Assembly: GCF_030693625.1 (NCBI RefSeq)
Contig: NZ_JAUYAF010000063.1
Coordinates: forward strand, 52,828 to 116,827
DNA length: 64,000 nucleotides
Direction: 5' to 3'
Source: Phenylobacterium sp.
GTDB lineage: Bacteria > Pseudomonadota > Alphaproteobacteria > Caulobacterales > Caulobacteraceae
Shown: positions 27,472-36,704 of the stretch, one piece after another
Position numbering within the stretch: position 1 is the first letter of the stretch
Layout of the letters: each line of letters starts with the position of its first letter
The notes under the pieces: generated by a model
What the model was told of the DNA's origin: nothing
The model's database searches: none
What the model saw: the letters and a program-made list of their open reading frames with translations, nothing else
Translations under genes and position numbers: made by a program

Positions 27472-28146
27472 TCAGAGCGGCGCGTCCTTGAGCATCGCCG
27501 TAACCAGCAGCTTGGCGCCGTCTGGCTGGCGCATGTCGGCGTTGGGGCCTGCCAGCGCAGTATTGTACCAGACGATTCGGCCGGTCTTGAGGTCCACCAG
27601 GGACGCCATGGCGTACTGGTTTCCCAAGGGGACGCTCACCCCCAAGGCCGCGAAACCGATCATGGCCACGACCCGACCGCCGCTCGCATAGGTTCCGCGC
27701 GCGGTGACGAACAGGGCATAGTCGGCCTCGTAGGCGCTGCCGAGCGCCTGGGCGCCCTCCCCCAGTGTCCAGTCGAACGCACCCTTTTTGGTGGGGATGT
27801 AGCCGTAGGGGATGGATCGGGTGACGGCCTCGTTAAGCCGCAGCAACTGGCCGGTCCGTCCCTCCATCGCGCCTTCCGGATCGATCATCCTGAACTGATG
27901 GGCGCGCGCCTTAAGCGAGGCCGACATCTCGGCCGCCAGGTTGTCCTCGCCCTGCTGGCTCCAGTCGGCGCGGGCCTCCTGGAGGCCCGATGCGGTCAAG
28001 ACCGCGAGGTGCACTTCCGGCTGCAATAGGATGATGCGCGCGCCGGCCGGGGGCTTTGGCGCGTCCTTGAAGGCCAGTTGAGTGCTGGTGGTCGTGCAGG
28101 CGGCCAGCAGCCAGCAAGCGGCCACCGCCGCAACGATGCGTTTCAT
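27472..28146 (-). CDS. Lipoprotein of unknown function, first gene of envelope operon
   Basis: A 224-aa protein with a clear lipobox (CWLLAACTTTST). The mature domain has LLQPEVHLAVLTASG, then a segment ending YALFVTARGTYASGGR and a C-terminal LVDLKTGRIVWYNTAL. The last resembles the end of GNA1162/CsgG-like lipoproteins, but I do not claim membership. It is eight bases upstream of the M48 protease gene and starts the three-gene operon 28146-25644. Confidence 0.78.
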   Translation of the reverse strand: MKRIVAAVAACWLLAACTTTSTQLAFKDAPKPPAGARIILLQPEVHLAVLTASGLQEARADWSQQGEDNLAAEMSASLKARAHQFRMIDPEGAMEGRTGQLLRLNEAVTRSIPYGYIPTKKGAFDWTLGEGAQALGSAYEADYALFVTARGTYASGGRVVAMIGFAALGVSVPLGNQYAMASLVDLKTGRIVWYNTALAGPNADMRQPDGAKLLVTAMLKDAPL

Positions 28147-28303
28147 CTGGGAAAGCCCCCCGGCTCTAAGCGCGGCCTACGCACCGCAGGTACAACCTAG
28201 ACGTTTCCCAGTGGCCATGTCGACCCTGATTCCGGGCCAGCCCCTGGCCCTCGCGAAGGCCGCAGCCCTAAGATAGCGGCGCGTCTTGGGGAGCGGCGGT
28301 GGG

Positions 28304-29554
28304 ATGAAAGGTTCAAAAGCTCGCGACGTCTTCCGCCTCCCCGGCTTCCTGGCCTTCTGGAGCGCCGAAACGGTCTCGGAGTTCGGGACCTACATCACCA
28401 CCCTGGCCCTGCAGGTTATGGTGGTGGTGACCCTGCAAGGCGGCGCTACCGATGTTGGCCTGCTGAACGCCTCGCGGTGGCTGCCCTATCTGGCGCTCGG
28501 CCTGATCATCGGCGCCCTGGTGGACCGCTGGCGGCGCAAGCCTCTGCTGGTGGGGACCGACCTTGGCCGCGCCGTCCTGCTGGGCGCGATCCCGGCGCTG
28601 TGGTGGCTGGGCGGGCTCAGCCTGCCGCTGCTGATGGTGTTCGTGGCCCTGTTTGGGGTGCTGACCCTGCTGAATGACGCGGCCTCCCAGTCCTTCGTGC
28701 CGCGCCTGGTTCCCGCCCCCTTCCTGCTGGCCGCCAACGCCCGCCTGGACCAGGGCGCCTCGGCGGCCCAGACCTCCGGCCCGGCGGTGGCCGGCGCCCT
28801 GATCAGCGCGGTGGGCGCGCCCCTGGCCGTGCTGGTGGACGCCGCCTCCTACCTGGTCTCCGCCCTGGTGGTCTGGCGCATTCCGGTGGAGGAGCCGCGC
28901 CGCGCGGCCGCCGGCCTCCGCCCGCACCTGCGCCGGGAGATCGGCGAGGGCCTGGCCTTCGTCTACCGCCACCGGGTGCTCAGCCCCTTTGCGGTCGGCA
29001 CCCACGGCTGGTTCCTGTTCAATTCCATGCTGACCACCGTCTTCGTGCCCTTCGTCCTGCTGGAGCTGAAGCTCACCCCGTTCGAGATGGGGCTGGCGCT
29101 GGCCGCCGCAGGGGTCACCGGACTGGTGGGCAGCCTGCTGGCCACCCGGATCGGACGCGCCTGGGGAGCCGGCGGGGCGGTGATCGCCTGCCGCGCCCTG
29201 ATGCCCGGCGCATGGGCGGTCATCGCCCTGGCCCCCGCCGCGGGCGGCGCCTGGACCCTGGCGGCGCTGGCGGTCGGCCAGGGTCTCTACGGCCTGGCCA
29301 TGGGCGCCTCCAACGCCAACGAGATGGGCTACCGTCAGGCCGTGACGCCGGACGCCCTGCAGGCCCGCATGAACACCACCATGCGCTCCCTGAACCGGGC
29401 CATGATCGTGATCGGCGCGCCCCTGGGCGGCTGGCTGGCCGACACCCTGGGCTATCGCCCCACCTTCTGGATCGCCATAGCGGGCTTCGTGGCCGTCACC
29501 CTCTTCCTGGCCGCCAGCCCCTTTCGCCACGCGCGGCATGGGGACCCGGCCTAG
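28304..29554 (+). CDS. MFS exporter, EntS/MFS_3 type
   Basis: A 416-aa major-facilitator protein with about twelve hydrophobic segments. The N-terminus (FRLPGFLAFWSAETVSEFGT) and the loop DRWRRKPLLVGTDLGRA are typical of the MFS_3 group of drug or siderophore exporters. The ATG at 28304 is chosen; a TTG six codons earlier is also open. No neighbouring biosynthetic genes reveal the cargo. Confidence 0.86.
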   Translation: MKGSKARDVFRLPGFLAFWSAETVSEFGTYITTLALQVMVVVTLQGGATDVGLLNASRWLPYLALGLIIGALVDRWRRKPLLVGTDLGRAVLLGAIPALWWLGGLSLPLLMVFVALFGVLTLLNDAASQSFVPRLVPAPFLLAANARLDQGASAAQTSGPAVAGALISAVGAPLAVLVDAASYLVSALVVWRIPVEEPRRAAAGLRPHLRREIGEGLAFVYRHRVLSPFAVGTHGWFLFNSMLTTVFVPFVLLELKLTPFEMGLALAAAGVTGLVGSLLATRIGRAWGAGGAVIACRALMPGAWAVIALAPAAGGAWTLAALAVGQGLYGLAMGASNANEMGYRQAVTPDALQARMNTTMRSLNRAMIVIGAPLGGWLADTLGYRPTFWIAIAGFVAVTLFLAASPFRHARHGDPA

Positions 29555-29573
29555 GAGGGCGCGGGCCGCCTCC

Positions 29574-30017
29574 CTAGCGCCAGTCGTCAGGCCGGGGCGG
29601 GTCCATCGGCGGCTGGCCGCCCTTCCGGATCGGGGCGTCCGGCCGGGTCCAGAAGGCGCCGGTGTGGGCGTTGTCGCTCCGGTGGAGGATCACGCTGGCG
29701 GGATCGAAGTTCACGAACATGCGGGCGTTGACCGCGCGGATCGTCGAGGGCTGGTCCAGGGCGGTGTGGTGGGTGACGCAGCCGCAGGCCTTGCAGCGCC
29801 AGAAACCGATCCACCGGTTGCCCCAGATATAGGCCTCAACCGCGTCCTCGCCCTGGACGAGCTCCACGCTGAGTTCGGTCTTGCCGATGGGATCGGAGCG
29901 GTAGGCCCAGAGCACGCCGTAGCGGCGGCAGATCGAACAGTTGCAATCCAGCACCCAGGCCGGCGCCGGCTCCAGGGTGATCCGAACGGCTCCACAGTGA
30001 CAGGCGGCCCTGACCAT
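29574..30017 (-). CDS. GFA-family zinc protein (second copy)
   Basis: A 147-aa member of the same family as the protein at 3664 but only distantly similar. Zinc ligands are ACHCGAVRI, CNCSICRRYG and CKACGCVTHH. AAGGAG lies seven bases before the ATG at 30017. It is 25 bases downstream of the acyl-CoA ligase gene on the same strand and may be co-transcribed with it. Confidence 0.85.
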   Translation of the reverse strand: MVRAACHCGAVRITLEPAPAWVLDCNCSICRRYGVLWAYRSDPIGKTELSVELVQGEDAVEAYIWGNRWIGFWRCKACGCVTHHTALDQPSTIRAVNARMFVNFDPASVILHRSDNAHTGAFWTRPDAPIRKGGQPPMDPPRPDDWR

Positions 30018-30042
30018 CGGCGGCTCCTTCTCTCGACGAGGC

Positions 30043-31716
30043 TCAGCCCCAGCGCGCGGCCGCCTCGTCCCGCAGTTGCCGCTTGAGGATCTTGCCAGAG
30101 GCGATGCGTGGCAAGGGTTCGGTGGCGAAATGGAAGTATCGGGGGATTTCGAACCGGGCCAGACGCGGCTCGAGGAAGGCCCGCAGCTCGGCCTCGTCGA
30201 TGGGCGAACGGGCATGGATCGTCGCCCCCACCTCCTCGCCCAACCGTTCGTCCGGCACGCCGTAGACGCTAGCCTCCAGCACCTCGGGATGCTCCAGGAT
30301 CGCGGCCTCCACCGCCCCGCAGCCGATGTTCTCCCCGCCGCGGATCACCAGGTCCTTGATGCGGTCGACGATGTAGACGAAGCCGTCCTCGTCCACATAG
30401 GCCACGTCGCCGGTGCGCATCCAGCCGTCCACGAAGGTCTCGGCGTTGGCGTCGGGCCGGTTCCAGTAGCCGCGCATGATCGAGGCGCCCCGGATCTGCA
30501 GCTCGCCCCGCGCCATGCGGGGTTGCTCAACGCCCGCCTCATCGACGATGCGGATGTCCAGCACGCCTGACACCCGCCCCGAGCTGGCCGGATGGGCCAG
30601 GTAGTCGGCGCCGGCGATGCTGGTGCCGATGGCGTTGGTCTCGGTCATGCCCCAGCCGGTGTTGGGGGCGGCGTTGGGGAAGGCCTTGTCGATGGCGCGG
30701 ACCTGTTCGGGCGCGCGGCTCGCCCCGCCGCCGCCCACGGCGATCAGCGAGCTGAGGTCGCGGCCCTCGCGCCGGGCGATCTCCACGAGGTCGCCAGTCA
30801 CCGCCGGCGGGCCGTTGAAGCCGGTGATGCGCTCGCGCTCGATGATCTCGACGGCGCGGGCCGGGTCCCACTTGTACATGCAGACCAGCCGGCGCTGGGC
30901 GCGGAAGCTCTGCAGCAGGCTGACGTGAAGTCCCGAGACGTGGAACAGCGGGATCGACAGCAGCGCCGCCGGCTGCGGCCCGCCCGCCACCGGCGCGAAC
31001 CCGGCCAGCATGCCGGCCTGGGCGTCCAGCTCCCAGGACAGCAGGGCCGACATGATGTTGCGATGGGTGGAGACCGCCCCCTTGGGATGCCCGGTCGAGC
31101 CCGAGGTGTAGAGCATGATGGCGTCGTCGTCGGGGCCGACCTCGCGCGCCGGCGGCGCGTCGCCCGCGCCGGCCATCACCTCGCCATAGCTGCGCACACC
31201 CGCCGCCAGCGGCGACGTCGCCCGCACCGCGATGACCGACAGGCCCTCGGGCTGCGCCTCGCAGGCGGCCAGGCGGTCCAGCCGCTCCTGGTCGGCCAGC
31301 AGCAGCTTGGCGCCGCTATCTTTCAGCCCGTATTCCATCTCGTGCGGCTGCCACAGGGCGTTCATCGCCACCGCGATCGCCCCGATCGAGGTGGCCGCCA
31401 TGAAGCCCAGGATCCATTCCGGATAGTTGCGCATGGAGATGGCGACCCGGTCGCCCTTGGCCACGCCATAGTCGGCCACCATCGCCGCCGCCAGCCGCTG
31501 CGACTGCGCCCACGCCTGCTCGAATGTCAGCCGCTCGTCCTCATAGACGATGAACGGCAGGTCGCTGCGCCCGGCTTCGAACAGGGTCCGCAGGTTGACC
31601 GGCGCATTGGCGAAGGCCCGCACCCGGCGGCCCAACGCCTCGATCTCGGTCAGCTCATAGGGCAGCCCCTGGCCAGTCAGCTGCGCCAGCGCCTCAATCC
31701 TGTTCACGTGTCTCAC
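30043..31716 (-). CDS. AMP-forming acyl-CoA synthetase
   Basis: A 557-aa ANL-superfamily ligase that activates a carboxylic acid through an acyl-AMP to its CoA thioester. The P-loop-like motif is YTSGSTGHPKGAVSTH; NTGWGMTETNAIG supplies the second core motif, and GWMRTGDVAYVDEDGFVYI with RIKDLVIRGGENI the hinge region; KILKRQLR near the end holds the catalytic Lys. The start is GTG (31716), with another GTG three codons in. Substrate class cannot be told; a medium-chain or branched acid is likely by family. Confidence 0.9.
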   Translation of the reverse strand: MRHVNRIEALAQLTGQGLPYELTEIEALGRRVRAFANAPVNLRTLFEAGRSDLPFIVYEDERLTFEQAWAQSQRLAAAMVADYGVAKGDRVAISMRNYPEWILGFMAATSIGAIAVAMNALWQPHEMEYGLKDSGAKLLLADQERLDRLAACEAQPEGLSVIAVRATSPLAAGVRSYGEVMAGAGDAPPAREVGPDDDAIMLYTSGSTGHPKGAVSTHRNIMSALLSWELDAQAGMLAGFAPVAGGPQPAALLSIPLFHVSGLHVSLLQSFRAQRRLVCMYKWDPARAVEIIERERITGFNGPPAVTGDLVEIARREGRDLSSLIAVGGGGASRAPEQVRAIDKAFPNAAPNTGWGMTETNAIGTSIAGADYLAHPASSGRVSGVLDIRIVDEAGVEQPRMARGELQIRGASIMRGYWNRPDANAETFVDGWMRTGDVAYVDEDGFVYIVDRIKDLVIRGGENIGCGAVEAAILEHPEVLEASVYGVPDERLGEEVGATIHARSPIDEAELRAFLEPRLARFEIPRYFHFATEPLPRIASGKILKRQLRDEAAARWG

Positions 31717-31757
31717 ATCCCTGAAGTCGCCCGAACTGGCGCCGAGCCAAGTGCGCG

Positions 31758-31877
31758 CTAGGCGCCAGAGTTCGAGAGCGATGTCCAGTCGGCGTAGCCC
31801 TTGGGCGCCCGCCAGGTGACCGTGAGGCCGCGATAGCGGGCCCTATGGGCGGCGAAGCGCTGCGATGAGTCGATCAC
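31758..31877 (-). CDS. Possible small ORF or gene remnant
   Basis: A 39-codon frame (GTG start, TAG stop) in the 211-bp gap between two divergent genes. It encodes a basic, Trp-containing peptide (YRGLTVTWRAPKGYADW). Third codon positions are mostly G/C as in real genes here, but no good ribosome site is seen and a stop lies three codons upstream of the GTG. I do not recognise it; it may be the tail of a lost gene. Confidence 0.25.
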   Translation of the reverse strand: MIDSSQRFAAHRARYRGLTVTWRAPKGYADWTSLSNSGA

Positions 31878-31927
31878 AGCGTCAGCTTACCCTATGACGG
31901 GGTGTTCAACGCGCCACCGGAGATCCA

Positions 31928-32644
31928 ATGGGCCACGTCAAACGGTATCTCCCCCTGTTGCTGCTGCTGGTCGCCGTCGGCGCCATGTTGGCCAGCGGGG
32001 TCACGCGCTACATCAGCCTCGAAGCGCTCCAGGCCAATGAGGCCGCCCTGCGTCAGCTGGTGACGGAGCGGTTACCCTTGGCCCTGGCGGCCTTCGTGGT
32101 GATCTATGCCGTGGCCACGGCGGTCAGCCTGCCGGGTGCCACCATCCTGACCCTGACGGGCGGATACCTGTTCGGAACCTGGCTGGGCGGAGCCGCCACG
32201 GTTATCGGCGCCACCATCGGTGCGGTGCTGGTCTTCTATGCGGTGAGGACCTCCCTCGGCCAGACGCTTCGGGATCGCGCGGAAGCTTCGGGGGGCCGCC
32301 TGAAAGCGGTGATCGACGGTGTTCAGGCGGGCGCCTTCGGCTACATCCTCACCCTGCGTCTGATCCCTCTTGCCCCGTTCTGGCTGGTCAACGTGGCCGC
32401 CGCCCTGGCCCATGCGCCGTTGCGAGCCTACGCCCTGGCGACGTTCTTCGGCATCATGCCCGCCACCTTCATCTACAGCGGCATAGGCGCCGGCATCGGA
32501 GAACTGTTGTCCCGGGGAGAGACCCCCGATCTGGGCGTGATCTTCGAGCCGAAGATCCTGCTGCCGCTGGTCGCCCTCGGCCTCCTCTCCCTCGGGACGA
32601 CCCTGTTCCAGCGGCATCGCGCCAGATCGGGCCCGGCGCTATGA
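31928..32644 (+). CDS. TVP38/TMEM64 (DedA-like) membrane protein
   Basis: A 238-aa integral membrane protein of the SNARE-associated/VTT family. The conserved core reads LPGATILTLTGGYLFGTWLG then GATIGAVLVFYAVRTSLG, with LRLIPLAPFWLVNVAAAL and FGIMPATFIYSGIGAG further on. Family members are linked to lipid scrambling or envelope homeostasis. Its stop overlaps the start of the disulfide reductase gene (ATGA), a gene pairing seen in other bacteria. Confidence 0.88.
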   Translation: MGHVKRYLPLLLLLVAVGAMLASGVTRYISLEALQANEAALRQLVTERLPLALAAFVVIYAVATAVSLPGATILTLTGGYLFGTWLGGAATVIGATIGAVLVFYAVRTSLGQTLRDRAEASGGRLKAVIDGVQAGAFGYILTLRLIPLAPFWLVNVAAALAHAPLRAYALATFFGIMPATFIYSGIGAGIGELLSRGETPDLGVIFEPKILLPLVALGLLSLGTTLFQRHRARSGPAL

Positions 32645-34065
32645 GCAAGATCGCAAAGATGCGGGCCGATATCGTGGTCATCGGCGCCGGCTCTGGCGGG
32701 CTTTCCGTCGCCGCCGGCGCGGCCCAGCTCGGCCTGAAGGTCGTACTGTTCGAAAAGGGCGAGATGGGTGGGGACTGCCTCAACTATGGCTGCGTCCCCT
32801 CCAAGGCCCTGATCGCAGCCGCCACCGCCGCCCACGACGCCCGCCCAGGTGGCCGGCTTGGTGTGACGACCGAAGGCGTGACGGTCGATTTCACCCGCGT
32901 GATGGCCCACGTGCACGCCACTATCGCCACCATCGCCCCGGTCGACAGCCAGTCTCGGTTTGAAGGCTTGGGGGTCACCGTGGTGCGCGAATCCGCCCGG
33001 TTCGTGGACGCCCGCACCGTGGCCAGCGAAAGCGTCCGGGTCGTGGGTCGCAAGATCGTCGTGGCCACCGGGTCGCGGGCCGCGGTTCCGCCGATCCCGG
33101 GACTCGATCAGGTCCCTTATCTCACCAACGAGACGGTGTTCGACCTGAAGGCGCTGCCGGAACGGCTGATCGTGCTTGGCGGCGGGCCTATCGGGATCGA
33201 GCTGGGCCAGGCCTTCCGCAGGCTGGGCGCCGAGGTGGTCATCATCGAGGCCGGCGAAGTCCTCGGCCGCGAGGACCGCGGCGCGGCCCAGGTCGTCATC
33301 GACCAGCTCGAGGCCGACGGGATCGAGCTGCTGGGCGGACACAAGGCCGTGCGGGTGGAGGCGGGGCCGACGGTCATCGTGCAGTCCGAGGCGGGCGAAC
33401 GCGCCATTACAGGCTCCCACCTGCTGGTGGCGGTGGGCCGCCAGCCGGCCTTGGAAACGCTCGACCTCGATCGTGCGGGGGTGGCCTACGACCGCAACGG
33501 CATTCGAACCGACAAGTCCCTGCGCAGCAGCAACCGTCGGGTCTACGCCGTCGGGGACGCTGCCGGCCGCGGACAGTTCACCCACTTGGCCGGCGCTCAT
33601 GCGGGCCTGGTGGTCCGCCGCGCGATCTTCGCCCTGCCCGTCGACGCCGACGACCTACAGGTCCCAAGGGTGACCTATGCGGACCCTGAACTCGCGGCCA
33701 TCGGGATCAATGAGGACGAGGCGCGCAAGGCCCACGGCGACAGCATTCGGGTCGAGACGTTCGAATTCACCGACAACGACCGGGCCCAGGCGGAGGGCGA
33801 CACCCGCGGCTTCGGCAAGCTGGTCACCACCAGCAAGGGCAAGGTGCTGGGCGTCACCATCGTGGGGCGACATGCCGGCGATCACATTCACATCTGGGCG
33901 CTGATGTTGTCGTCGCGGCTGAAACTCAGTCAGATGACCAGCGCCATCGCGCCCTATCCGGTCCGCAGCGAGATCGGCAAGCGGCTGGCCGGCCAGTGGT
34001 ACACACCGGCCCTGTTTTCCGACCGGACACGGATGCTGGTGTCGATCCTCAAGCGGTTCGCCTGA
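32641..34065 (+). CDS. FAD-dependent pyridine nucleotide-disulfide oxidoreductase
   Basis: A 474-aa class I disulfide reductase similar to mercuric reductase and dihydrolipoamide dehydrogenase. FAD motif GAGSGG (15-20), redox pair GDCLNYGCVPSK (Cys46, Cys51), NAD motif LGGGPIGIELG, and second FAD motif VYAVGDAAG are intact. The C-terminal His-Glu catalytic box (HPTxxE) is replaced by APYPVRSEI, so the acceptor is probably not lipoamide. No N-terminal heavy-metal domain or C-terminal Cys pair is present, so mercuric reduction is unlikely. Translationally coupled to the TVP38 gene. Its end overlaps the convergent FAD protein by 17 bp. Confidence 0.88.
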   Translation: MSKIAKMRADIVVIGAGSGGLSVAAGAAQLGLKVVLFEKGEMGGDCLNYGCVPSKALIAAATAAHDARPGGRLGVTTEGVTVDFTRVMAHVHATIATIAPVDSQSRFEGLGVTVVRESARFVDARTVASESVRVVGRKIVVATGSRAAVPPIPGLDQVPYLTNETVFDLKALPERLIVLGGGPIGIELGQAFRRLGAEVVIIEAGEVLGREDRGAAQVVIDQLEADGIELLGGHKAVRVEAGPTVIVQSEAGERAITGSHLLVAVGRQPALETLDLDRAGVAYDRNGIRTDKSLRSSNRRVYAVGDAAGRGQFTHLAGAHAGLVVRRAIFALPVDADDLQVPRVTYADPELAAIGINEDEARKAHGDSIRVETFEFTDNDRAQAEGDTRGFGKLVTTSKGKVLGVTIVGRHAGDHIHIWALMLSSRLKLSQMTSAIAPYPVRSEIGKRLAGQWYTPALFSDRTRMLVSILKRFA

Positions 34066-35155
34066 CCCGCGCGACAAACCCGACGTCCAGGCGGCGCTTG
34101 AGCCACAGGGCGCTGCGCCCCTGCCACCAGAACCGTCCGCGCAGCGCCAGGCCCGAGCCGTCGCCAAGGTCCATGATCGAAAGCCACCGCCGCTGCGGAA
34201 GGTAGGGCTCGAGGCCGCCGGCCGCTGTCGCCGTGAGGTTGCACAAGAGGGTCGGCGCGGCCCGCACGCCGAAGACGCCGGCCATCGGCCTAGGCTCAAG
34301 GTCGATCACGCCGCAGTCGCCGGCGGCGAAGACACCCTCGTCGTTGATCGACCGCAATTCGGGCGTGACCCGCAGGCGTCCGCGGCCGTCCACCGGCAAT
34401 CCCAGGGCCGCGATGATCGGCGCAGCCTCCAGGCCGGTGGCCAGCACCAGCATGTCGCAGGGCCGCTGCGCGCCCTCTGACAGCACACAGTGGTCACCCG
34501 CCCGCGCCAGGACCTCGCCCGGCAGGACCACCACGCCGCGCCGAGCCAGGGAGCGCGTCAGCCGGGTGATCGGCGCCGCCGGCGCCCAGCCGGACGCCGC
34601 GCCCACCAGGCTCACATCTGGAACCACGCGGTGACGCTCCAGAAGCCCGGCCAGCGCGGCGGCGATCTCAAATCCCGACGGTCCGCCCCCGGCCACGACA
34701 ACGCTGGGAGAGCGGCCCCTGGCCCGCAGGAACCTTTCGATCGCGCTCCGGAGATCAAGCAGCCTGTCCAGGGGCTTGGCGGTCCAGACGCCGGGATCCG
34801 CCGCCAGGCCCCGGCGGTCTCGGGTGACGCTCCCCACATTGAGGGAGAGCCGGTCAAATTCGTGTTCTGTCCCGTCGTCCAGGATCAGGCGCCGCCGGGC
34901 CAGGTCGATGTCCGACGCCTCGCAGGCAAGGTAAGCCACCCCCAGTCGCGCCGCCAGCGCGCCCACGTCGACGCGCGCCGCCGCCACCTCGAGGGCGCCC
35001 GAGAGCACGCCGGTGGCCAGGCCCGAATAGTGGAACTGACGCGGCGCGATCAGGGTCGGCTCGACAGCGGCCGCCCGCAGGCGATCGAGGTGGTGGATGA
35101 CGTGCAGATGCGCATGGCCCGCGCCCACCAGGGCCAGCCTGCGGACCCCCGTCAC
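34049..35155 (-). CDS. NDH-2-like FAD oxidoreductase (SelD-associated type)
   Basis: A 368-aa two-dinucleotide-binding-domain flavoprotein. The start LALVGAGHAHLHVI is typical of the FAD domain that is fused to selenophosphate synthetase in some bacteria and also occurs alone, as here. A second dinucleotide motif is VVVAGGGPSGFEIAAAL, and GVFAAGDCGVIDLEPRPMAG closes the FAD site. Substrate unknown. I use the GTG at 35155, 13 bases after the upstream stop with AGGT before it; an ATG at 35203 inside the preceding gene is the alternative. Confidence 0.8.
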   Translation of the reverse strand: MTGVRRLALVGAGHAHLHVIHHLDRLRAAAVEPTLIAPRQFHYSGLATGVLSGALEVAAARVDVGALAARLGVAYLACEASDIDLARRRLILDDGTEHEFDRLSLNVGSVTRDRRGLAADPGVWTAKPLDRLLDLRSAIERFLRARGRSPSVVVAGGGPSGFEIAAALAGLLERHRVVPDVSLVGAASGWAPAAPITRLTRSLARRGVVVLPGEVLARAGDHCVLSEGAQRPCDMLVLATGLEAAPIIAALGLPVDGRGRLRVTPELRSINDEGVFAAGDCGVIDLEPRPMAGVFGVRAAPTLLCNLTATAAGGLEPYLPQRRWLSIMDLGDGSGLALRGRFWWQGRSALWLKRRLDVGFVARVRRTA

Positions 35156-35168
35156 TGCCGGTTGGACC

Positions 35169-35981
35169 TCACCCCTTCGCCAACCGCTTCGACAGCCCCG
35201 CAAGATAGGCCTCGATACGGGCGGCGTTGGCCCCCAGATCGCTCAGCCCCACCCGCGAGGTGGAGCGCACATCGACGAGCGAACCCTCGCCGTCGGGGGC
35301 GCGCCGGATACGCACGGCCACGTCGTCCTTGAAGCCGAACCAGAAGGTCTCCGCCGTCGCCTCGATCACCCCCGAGCTCGGCGCACCGGCCGCGAGCGTC
35401 CAGCCCTCGGCGCGGGCCTGCGCCTGGGCGGCGTCATAGGTCGCAGCGGGGGTCGCCGACACCGCCAGCGTCTTGACGGCCGGATAGGCAGCCTGCCCGA
35501 CCTCGCCCAGGGTCCGTGGGCCCAGGGCCGCGAACTGCGGCGCCTGATAGGGCTTCAGCGTCGACATCTTCGCACTCAGCGCGTTGACCGGATTGGCGCC
35601 CTGCGCCTGGCGGTCCGCCAGCACCCTCGCCGAGTGGATCGGCGGGTCGACCACGTTGGTGGCGATATCGTGGATCGGCGGAATGGCCGCGCCCCGCGCC
35701 CGCACCGTGGCCAGGTAGCCGACCCCCAGCGCCGGGATCAGCAGCGCCGCCAGGGCGATGGCCCAGCCCCGCCGGGGCGCGCGGACCAGGCAGGCGATCA
35801 GGGCGATCAGGGCCAGGGCCAGGCCGATCCCCAAAACCGGCAGGGCGAACTTCGCGATCAGCACCCCCAGTCCGAACTGCCAGGGCCACAGGCCGAACTT
35901 CACCCCCAGGGCCGCGGCCATGAAATAGACGGGGATCAGCAGGGAAACGGCCAGCGACAGCCGCGCAAGGTTAAATCTCAT
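35169..35981 (-). CDS. DUF1499-family membrane protein
   Basis: A 270-aa protein: three N-terminal hydrophobic segments (to about residue 90), then a soluble DUF1499 domain recognised by IPPIHDIATNVVDPP and by the C-terminal VRIRRAPDGEGSLVDVRSTS. Function unknown. The ATG at 35981 is used; the frame continues upstream into the phosphatidyltransferase gene region without similarity. It shares its direction with the FAD protein downstream and the phosphatidyltransferase upstream. Confidence 0.82.
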   Translation of the reverse strand: MRFNLARLSLAVSLLIPVYFMAAALGVKFGLWPWQFGLGVLIAKFALPVLGIGLALALIALIACLVRAPRRGWAIALAALLIPALGVGYLATVRARGAAIPPIHDIATNVVDPPIHSARVLADRQAQGANPVNALSAKMSTLKPYQAPQFAALGPRTLGEVGQAAYPAVKTLAVSATPAATYDAAQAQARAEGWTLAAGAPSSGVIEATAETFWFGFKDDVAVRIRRAPDGEGSLVDVRSTSRVGLSDLGANAARIEAYLAGLSKRLAKG

Positions 35982-36061
35982 GATCTCGGCCCCGGGTTTC
36001 CATAGTGCAGTTGGAAGGGCGACGGGGTCTGCCGTCAACCAGGCAGGCGAGTCGGTACGAT

Positions 36062-36673
36062 CTAGCGGTCTTGGCGGAACTCGGCCCGGGCGATCAGACT
36101 CCTCTGAACCACGGTCAGCAGGCACAGGACCGTTAACAGACTGGCGATCACCGGGAACGCGGCGGGAAACAGGCACATCAGCACGAAGGCCGCGATGGTC
36201 TCGGCGCCCTCGGCCAGGCCGGTGCTGTAGAAGAAGCTCTTGGCGCCGTGGCTCACGCTCTCCAGCCCGCGCTTGGCCGCCAGGGTCGCATAGGCCAGGA
36301 AGCTCACGGCGGTCAGGGTGAAGCTGGCCACCAGGGCCAGGGCGTAGGGCAGATGCGCCGGCTCGGCGAACCCGAACCCCAGGGGTACGGCCAGGTAGAA
36401 GACGTAGTCGCACAGGATGTCGAGATAGCCGCCGAAGTCCGTGGGCCGGGTGGCCCGCGCGATCGCCCCGTCCAGGCCGTCCAGCATCCGGCTCAGCGCG
36501 ATCAGCGCCAGCCCTGCCAGCGGCTGCTGCAACCCGATGGCCAAACCCGCCACGCCGCCCGCCACCGCGCCCGCCACGGTCACCTGGTCGGCCGTGATCC
36601 CCCGCCGCGCCAGCGCCAGCCCCAAGCGTTTCAGCGGCGGATCGATCCACGGTCGCAGCTTTGAATCGAACAT
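36062..36673 (-). CDS. CDP-alcohol phosphatidyltransferase
   Basis: A 203-aa membrane enzyme of phospholipid synthesis. The diagnostic motif DGAIARATRPTDFGGYLD ending CD (Asp68, Asp85, Asp89) is intact, with about six hydrophobic helices. These enzymes transfer a phosphatidyl group from CDP-diacylglycerol to an alcohol; the acceptor (glycerol phosphate, inositol phosphate, serine and others) cannot be told from this sequence. Confidence 0.88.
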   Translation of the reverse strand: MFDSKLRPWIDPPLKRLGLALARRGITADQVTVAGAVAGGVAGLAIGLQQPLAGLALIALSRMLDGLDGAIARATRPTDFGGYLDILCDYVFYLAVPLGFGFAEPAHLPYALALVASFTLTAVSFLAYATLAAKRGLESVSHGAKSFFYSTGLAEGAETIAAFVLMCLFPAAFPVIASLLTVLCLLTVVQRSLIARAEFRQDR

Positions 36674-36704
36674 CGCAGAGGCCCTATCCTGAGAGGTGTG
36701 CCCG

